From Clostridia bacterium (GTDB lineage Bacteria > Bacillota > Clostridia > Monoglobales > Monoglobaceae), in assembly GCA_017546145.1 (NCBI GenBank), contig JAFYXN010000004.1, forward strand, positions 1-64,000: a DNA stretch of 64,000 nucleotides, written 5' to 3'. Each line of letters begins with the position of its first letter. Positions within the stretch are counted from its first letter, which is position 1. Made by a program: the position numbers and the translations under genes. A model generated the notes under the pieces. That model searched no databases. It had not been told where the DNA came from and was given only the letters and a program-made list of their open reading frames with translations. This document shows, in pieces, positions 60,700 through 64,000 of this stretch.

Positions 60700-61572
60700 A
60701 TGGCAAATGGTATTGAAAAATTCAAGCAGTACATAAACGTACTTGACGAGGTTTATAAGGTTGCATCTGTGACATCCGTGCTTGACGGCAACAACCGTCT
60801 TGTAAGAATGGGTGCAAATGCAAATGAAATTATTATCCCCAAGATGTCAATGGACGGTCTTGCGGATTACAGCCGTGAAAACGGCTATGTGGGCGGTGAC
60901 GTGACGCTTACAAATGAAACGGTTACTTTTAACTATGAAAGAGGCCGTTCGTTCACCATTGATGCAATGGACAATGAAGAAAGTGCAGGCGTTGCATTTG
61001 GTCAGCTTTCAGCCGAGTTTATCAGAACTAAGGCTGCACCCGAGATTGATGCCTTTCGTTTTGCTCAGTATGCTCAGACAGAGGGTATCGGCTGTGCAAG
61101 CGGTAATCTTGCGGACGCAAATGACACTCTTGCGGCACTTATTGCAGCGCAGAACGCAATGGACGAGGCTGAAGTTCCTACAGAAAGCAGAATCCTTTTC
61201 ATTACCCCGACACTTTATAACGGTGTAATGAATATTGACACCACAAAGTCAAAGGCGGTGCTGGATTCTTTTGCTCAGATTGTCAAGGTTCCGCAAAGCA
61301 GATTCTATACTGCTATTGACCTTTATGACGGCGCAAAAGAAGGCGAAACCGCAGGTCACTTTGTAAAGAATGCAAACGGCAGAAATATTAACTTTATGGT
61401 TGTTGAGAAGTCGGCGGCAATTCAGTATCAGAAGCACCTTGTAAGCAAGGTTGTAACACCTGAGGAAAATCAGACTTCGGATGCATGGAAGTTCTTCTAT
61501 CGTTCTTACGGTATTGCAGACGTATATGAGAACAAGGTAGGCGGAATTTATCTTCACAAGGCGGAGGCATAA
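60700..61572 (+). CDS. Major capsid protein
   Basis: A 290-aa HK97-fold capsid protein. It reads VDLVY-like INVLDEVYKVASVTSVLDGN at the start, then IIIPKMSMDGLADYSRENGY, TFNYERGRSFTIDAMDNEE, FIRTKAAPEIDAFRFAQYAQ and KVVTPEENQTSDAWKFFYRS, a common capsid pattern of Clostridia prophages. A good AAAGGAG site is present. It builds the head shell around the scaffold. Confidence 0.9.
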   Translation: MANGIEKFKQYINVLDEVYKVASVTSVLDGNNRLVRMGANANEIIIPKMSMDGLADYSRENGYVGGDVTLTNETVTFNYERGRSFTIDAMDNEESAGVAFGQLSAEFIRTKAAPEIDAFRFAQYAQTEGIGCASGNLADANDTLAALIAAQNAMDEAEVPTESRILFITPTLYNGVMNIDTTKSKAVLDSFAQIVKVPQSRFYTAIDLYDGAKEGETAGHFVKNANGRNINFMVVEKSAAIQYQKHLVSKVVTPEENQTSDAWKFFYRSYGIADVYENKVGGIYLHKAEA

Positions 61573-61602
61573 TTGACGCCCAAATAAGAAAGGGGGAATC
61601 TC

Positions 61603-61701
61603 ATGCGGACAGTTGGTCTTGTTGAAAAAAAGACAAAGCCTTCCGGAACAAAAAAGGCAACCAAAAAGTCGGAAGGCGGTGGTAAAGATGCAAAAAATTG
61701 A
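61603..61701 (+). CDS. 32-aa lysine-rich phage ORF
   Basis: A short basic frame (starting MRTVGLVEKKTKPSGTKKAT) with AAAGGGGG upstream. It overlaps the next gene by 14 nt. It is typical of small proteins after the capsid gene, but its function is unknown and it may be only a coupling leader. Confidence 0.4.
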   Translation: MRTVGLVEKKTKPSGTKKATKKSEGGGKDAKN

Positions 61702-62044
61702 TATAAGCTTTGCGTTTTACTATAATGAACTTTGCTGTGGCGGAGAGACAACTCTCCCCGCAGAGGAGTTTGAAAAGTATATCCGAAGGGCAGAAAATGT
61801 TCTTGGCGGTTTTGGCGTGAGCTATTGCGGCAGCTTTGACAGGGAAATAAAGCTCTGTTTGTGCGAAATGGCGGAATTGATGTATTTAGAGGAAAAGCGT
61901 CAGGGAATCAAGGCTGAAACCATTGACGGATATTCGGTTACATTTGCAGAGAAACAAAATGCTAACAATGAGCTGTTAAAAGTTGCCTTGCGCAGACTTG
62001 AGAAGTCGGGGCTTATGTATGCGGGGGTGGACGCTCATGCCTGA
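61688..62044 (+). CDS. Phage head-tail connector-like protein
   Basis: A 118-aa protein. The ATG at 61688 is chosen because the frame upstream (to 61613) overlaps the lysine-rich ORF and GGCGGTGG lies 5-8 nt before it. It reads AEEFEKYIRRAENVLGGF and IKLCLCEMAELMYLEEKRQG, the helical pattern of Gp6/Gp15-type connectors that join portal and tail. It overlaps the next gene by 8 nt. Confidence 0.7.
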   Translation: MQKIDISFAFYYNELCCGGETTLPAEEFEKYIRRAENVLGGFGVSYCGSFDREIKLCLCEMAELMYLEEKRQGIKAETIDGYSVTFAEKQNANNELLKVALRRLEKSGLMYAGVDAHA

Positions 62045-62354
62045 GAATGGTGTTGTGACAGTCTTTTGTCTTGACGAAGCCCGTAAAAGCTTTGTGCGAA
62101 AAGGCTGCTTTGGCGCATGGATTCACAAGCAGAAGCGTGTGCGTGAGCAGACTTCCGGAGTGCGGCGCTGTGATACGTTTGATGTTAGAATAAGCTTGCC
62201 TCTGCTTGATGAGGTAAATCCGGGTGACCTTTTGTATTTTGGCAAAACTGATGTACTGAAAATGTCAGAGTGCAGGCGGATTGCTGCGGTAAGAAAAAAT
62301 GATTACGGCACATTTCGGCACTGGCATATTGAGGCAGAGTATGTTTACAGATAA
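62037..62354 (+). CDS. Phage minor head-tail protein
   Basis: A 105-aa protein (ATG at 62037; the upstream frame to 61983 lies inside the previous gene). It has RCDTFDVRISLPLLDEVNPG and LLYFGKTDVLKMSECRRIAA, as in stopper or head-closure proteins of Firmicutes phages. It lies in the usual stopper position. Exact role by position only. Confidence 0.6.
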   Translation: MPENGVVTVFCLDEARKSFVRKGCFGAWIHKQKRVREQTSGVRRCDTFDVRISLPLLDEVNPGDLLYFGKTDVLKMSECRRIAAVRKNDYGTFRHWHIEAEYVYR

Positions 62355-62374
62355 GACGGACAAGGAGGAAAAAT

Positions 62375-62785
62375 ATGATTGTTGAATTGGCGAGATTTCT
62401 TTCCGACTGTCCGTTTCTGGACGGCGAAAGAGTATGCGTAAATTATCTTGACGGCGCGGCTCCGGCGTATTCGCTTGAAGCGACCAAAGAAAAAGGGCAA
62501 AGCAGAAAATATACCGACGGCGGAAGGCTGCTTAGCAGAAAATTTGTGTTTGCCATGCGCGGCGAATACTGCGGTGCAGACAGTATAAACCGTCAGACTG
62601 CAAAAAAATGCAGTGATATTGAGAATTGGATTAACAGCAAAAGCCATGCAGGACAATTGCCTGAACTGGGCGACAAAAAAACTGTTATTTCATGCGAGGT
62701 AACAAGAGGGTTTGCTCCGGACTCGACGGCAAGTGTTGATGCAAGATATGAAGCGGAGATTGAAATAATTTTTTACAGTGCGTAG
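62375..62785 (+). CDS. Phage tail-completion/minor capsid protein
   Basis: A 136-aa protein with GERVCVNYLDGAAPAYSLEA, SRKFVFAMRGEYCGADSINR and a final DARYEAEIEIIFYSA strand, the pattern of tail-terminator proteins that cap the tail tube before joining the head. It lies just before the major tail protein gene. AAGGAGG precedes the ATG. Confidence 0.7.
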   Translation: MIVELARFLSDCPFLDGERVCVNYLDGAAPAYSLEATKEKGQSRKYTDGGRLLSRKFVFAMRGEYCGADSINRQTAKKCSDIENWINSKSHAGQLPELGDKKTVISCEVTRGFAPDSTASVDARYEAEIEIIFYSA

Positions 62786-62854
62786 CACAACTGCGGCAGA
62801 TTTAAATTTTGGGACATTTCTGCTGCAAAAGAATAATTTTTAGGAGGATGGATA

Positions 62855-63337
62855 ATGTCAGCAGTGGTAAAGAGATGTAAAAAGCTTGCCTTTTACGGCG
62901 TTCCTGAAGGAAGTTCGGGAGAGTATGTTTTTTATCGGATGAAGGGCTTTGATGAAATCGTGACATCAAAGAACCCAAGAGAATATTCCAGACAGTATGT
63001 TGACGAGGAGTTTGAACAGACCGACGTTGTGGGATACAATCCGTCAATTTCGTTTGGGTTTGACAGGTTTTCTCAAAATGCGGTGCATGATGATATTATA
63101 AGCATATTCAATGAGGAAAAGGTTGGCGCGGAGGCGGTAAGACCAATAATAATGGTCGACCTTGAAAGTGAAGAAAAAACCGCAATTAAGCGCGAGTTCT
63201 CGGTTGTTGCCGAGAGTGAGGGCAGTGGCGTTGACCTTTACAAGTACAGCGGAAGCTTTCGCGTGAAGGGCGAAAAGGTTGTTGGCAAGGCTGAGTCTTC
63301 GGATGACTGGCAGACCTGTACCTTTGTGGAGGCATAG
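62855..63337 (+). CDS. Major tail protein
   Basis: A 160-aa tail-tube protein: FYGVPEGSSGEYVFYRMKGF, NPREYSRQYVDEEFEQTD, VGYNPSISFGFDRFS, and a C-terminal strand region KYSGSFRVKGEKVVGKAESS. It follows the common Firmicutes siphophage tube pattern. A strong AGGAGG site fits high expression. The phage is therefore a siphovirus type with a tail, non-contractile as far as seen. Confidence 0.85.
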   Translation: MSAVVKRCKKLAFYGVPEGSSGEYVFYRMKGFDEIVTSKNPREYSRQYVDEEFEQTDVVGYNPSISFGFDRFSQNAVHDDIISIFNEEKVGAEAVRPIIMVDLESEEKTAIKREFSVVAESEGSGVDLYKYSGSFRVKGEKVVGKAESSDDWQTCTFVEA

Positions 63338-63342
63338 CCAAA

Positions 63343-63696
63343 ATGTTGGGAAGACATAAGAACGCAGACGCCATAATGCAGCTTGTATTGTGCGGCAACT
63401 CATTTTATGTACAAATCAGCAACAAAACTTTATTTAAGTGTCGCAGGCTGCAAAAAGGGATAAAAAAGCGGCTTAGCTTGATTGGGCGTGGCGCAAATAA
63501 AAAGAGTGTGTCAGATTCGGGCATCTGCAAACTTTTATGCAGAGGTATAGACAGCCTGCTGGGAAAGGGTGCAGCTCAGAAAATCTTTGCTGAAAGACAG
63601 ATTAATTCTGCCGACCTTTCACAGCTTGCCTGTTATATTATATCAAAGCTAAGCGAAGAGCTGAATAAAAACAAGGCGGCACCAACAGCCAAATAG
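63343..63696 (+). CDS. Phage protein of unknown function after the tail tube
   Basis: A 117-aa basic protein (MLGRHKNADAIMQLVL, KRLSLIGRGANKKSV) that starts 5 nt after the major tail protein. Position suggests a tail chaperone or assembly role, but I do not recognise the family. The lysine-rich middle is unusual for a tail chaperone. Confidence 0.55.
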   Translation: MLGRHKNADAIMQLVLCGNSFYVQISNKTLFKCRRLQKGIKKRLSLIGRGANKKSVSDSGICKLLCRGIDSLLGKGAAQKIFAERQINSADLSQLACYIISKLSEELNKNKAAPTAK

Positions 63697-63733
63697 ATGC
63701 GGCAAAATTGATACAGGCAGGTGTGAGAAAGAA

Positions 63734-64000
63734 ATGAAAGGCTTACTTAACGGACTTTGCAATAAGGTGGAGATAGACGGAACGGAATACGAGATTAACA
63801 CTGATTTTTCGGTGTGGATAGAGATTGAGCATATTATTTTTGCAAGAGAGCATGAGGACGCAGTGGCTTTGGCAAAAATTCTTGCACTTGCCTTTCCTGT
63901 GCTTCCTGCAAATCCCGAAAAGGCGCTTGAGCGGTTGTTTTGGTTCTATTCGGCAGGTGAGGAAACCTCAAAAAGTGAAGGAACTTCGGCGGCAAAGTAT
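63734..64000 (+). CDS. Bacteriophage Gp15-like protein, partial
   Basis: The first 89 codons are in the window. MKGLLNGLCNKVEIDGTEYE, INTDFSVWIEIEHIIFARE and LALAFPVLPANPEKALERLF match the Gp15 family encoded between tail tube and tape measure genes. The window ends before the stop. It supports a normal siphophage tail order. Confidence 0.8.
   Translation, partial: MKGLLNGLCNKVEIDGTEYEINTDFSVWIEIEHIIFAREHEDAVALAKILALAFPVLPANPEKALERLFWFYSAGEETSKSEGTSAAKY

Larger units (their letters stand above)
55572..64000. mobile_element. Prophage, left part (repressor to tail genes)
   Basis: A divergent S24 repressor and operator region is followed by small genes and then packaging, head and tail genes in the order of Firmicutes siphophages: terminase large subunit, portal, Gp20-type scaffold, capsid, connectors, major tail, and Gp15-like protein. 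It is cut by the window edge. No integrase, replication or anti-repressor genes lie between the repressor and terminase, so it may be a defective PBSX-like particle or have a rearranged order. The left boundary is uncertain; the sequence at 55504-55571 shows no obvious att duplication. Confidence 0.85.

Noticed and set aside
1-64000. CRISPR arrays, tRNA or rRNA genes
   Set aside because: No regularly spaced repeats, cloverleaf or rRNA sequence was noticed on reading; a tRNA scan would be the decisive check.

Overview
The window looks like low-GC Firmicutes DNA, most likely an anaerobic, fermentative member of the Clostridia. The evidence is a clostridial AdhE with a Rex-like operator, a PdaB-type sporulation deacetylase, S-layer-homology (SLH) surface anchoring, lipoprotein-anchored sugar binding and strong AGGAGG ribosome binding sites. 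It has three parts: a chromosomal backbone, a 48.1 kb integrated element that splits one backbone gene, and the left part of a prophage.

The main result comes from joining the two edges of the element. A minus-strand polysaccharide deacetylase gene (PdaB/YbaN type) has its 5' half at 48650-49177 and its 3' half at 187-549. Joined at a shared TC dinucleotide (548-549 and 48648-48649), the halves give one in-frame 296-codon gene that restores the family sequence QWDVDSLDWK. Joining the two inner ends of the element instead gives a palindrome, CTGTTGCCA-12 nt-TGGCAACAG, centred exactly on that TC. This is the geometry expected of a large serine recombinase attP with a 2-bp core. An intact large serine recombinase lies 3.3 kb inside the left end.

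Element backbone (549 to about 10.3 kb): a Fic protein, an unrecognised 553-aa protein, a micro-ORF and the large serine recombinase, a frameshifted small relaxase, an excisionase-type HTH protein, an amidoligase/class-II glutamine amidotransferase pair, a Mor-like activator, a frameshifted lipoprotein-like gene, a small membrane protein, and a second small resolvase with three repeat copies upstream. A 59-bp imperfect repeat follows each of the two recombinase genes.

Element cargo (10.4-48.6 kb): a glycan-use locus. The first operon (10481-19944) encodes intracellular enzymes: a NodB-like barrel protein, a zinc ribbon, a PhnP-like metallohydrolase, GH31, GH78 (rhamnosidase-like) and GH42. 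A minus-strand pair (23527-20002) encodes a membrane-bound AraC-family sensor-regulator and a Gfo/Idh/MocA oxidoreductase. A long plus-strand operon (23762-44320) encodes two ABC permeases, a binding lipoprotein, two giant secreted beta-helix proteins, a discoidin-repeat protein, a discoidin-SLH surface protein, another surface protein and a sugar isomerase-like protein. The last operon (44412-48555) encodes an esterase, a GH36 alpha-galactosidase and an MFS transporter. The enzyme set suggests a branched rhamnose- and galactose-containing plant polysaccharide, such as a pectic side chain: surface capture and cutting, ABC uptake, cytoplasmic trimming. Two of the plus-strand operons share a conserved 58-59 nt upstream block that may be the regulator's target. 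No ABC ATPase and no conjugation machinery are present.

Right flank (49.2-55.5 kb): malic enzyme, 5-formyltetrahydrofolate cyclo-ligase, adhE, a phosphotransferase-family protein and upp. From 55572 a prophage begins: a self-cleaving S24 repressor, four operator copies around a divergent promoter, a few small genes, then terminase, portal, scaffold, capsid, connector, major tail and Gp15-like genes running off the edge. No integrase or replication genes and no minor head protein are seen between repressor and tail.
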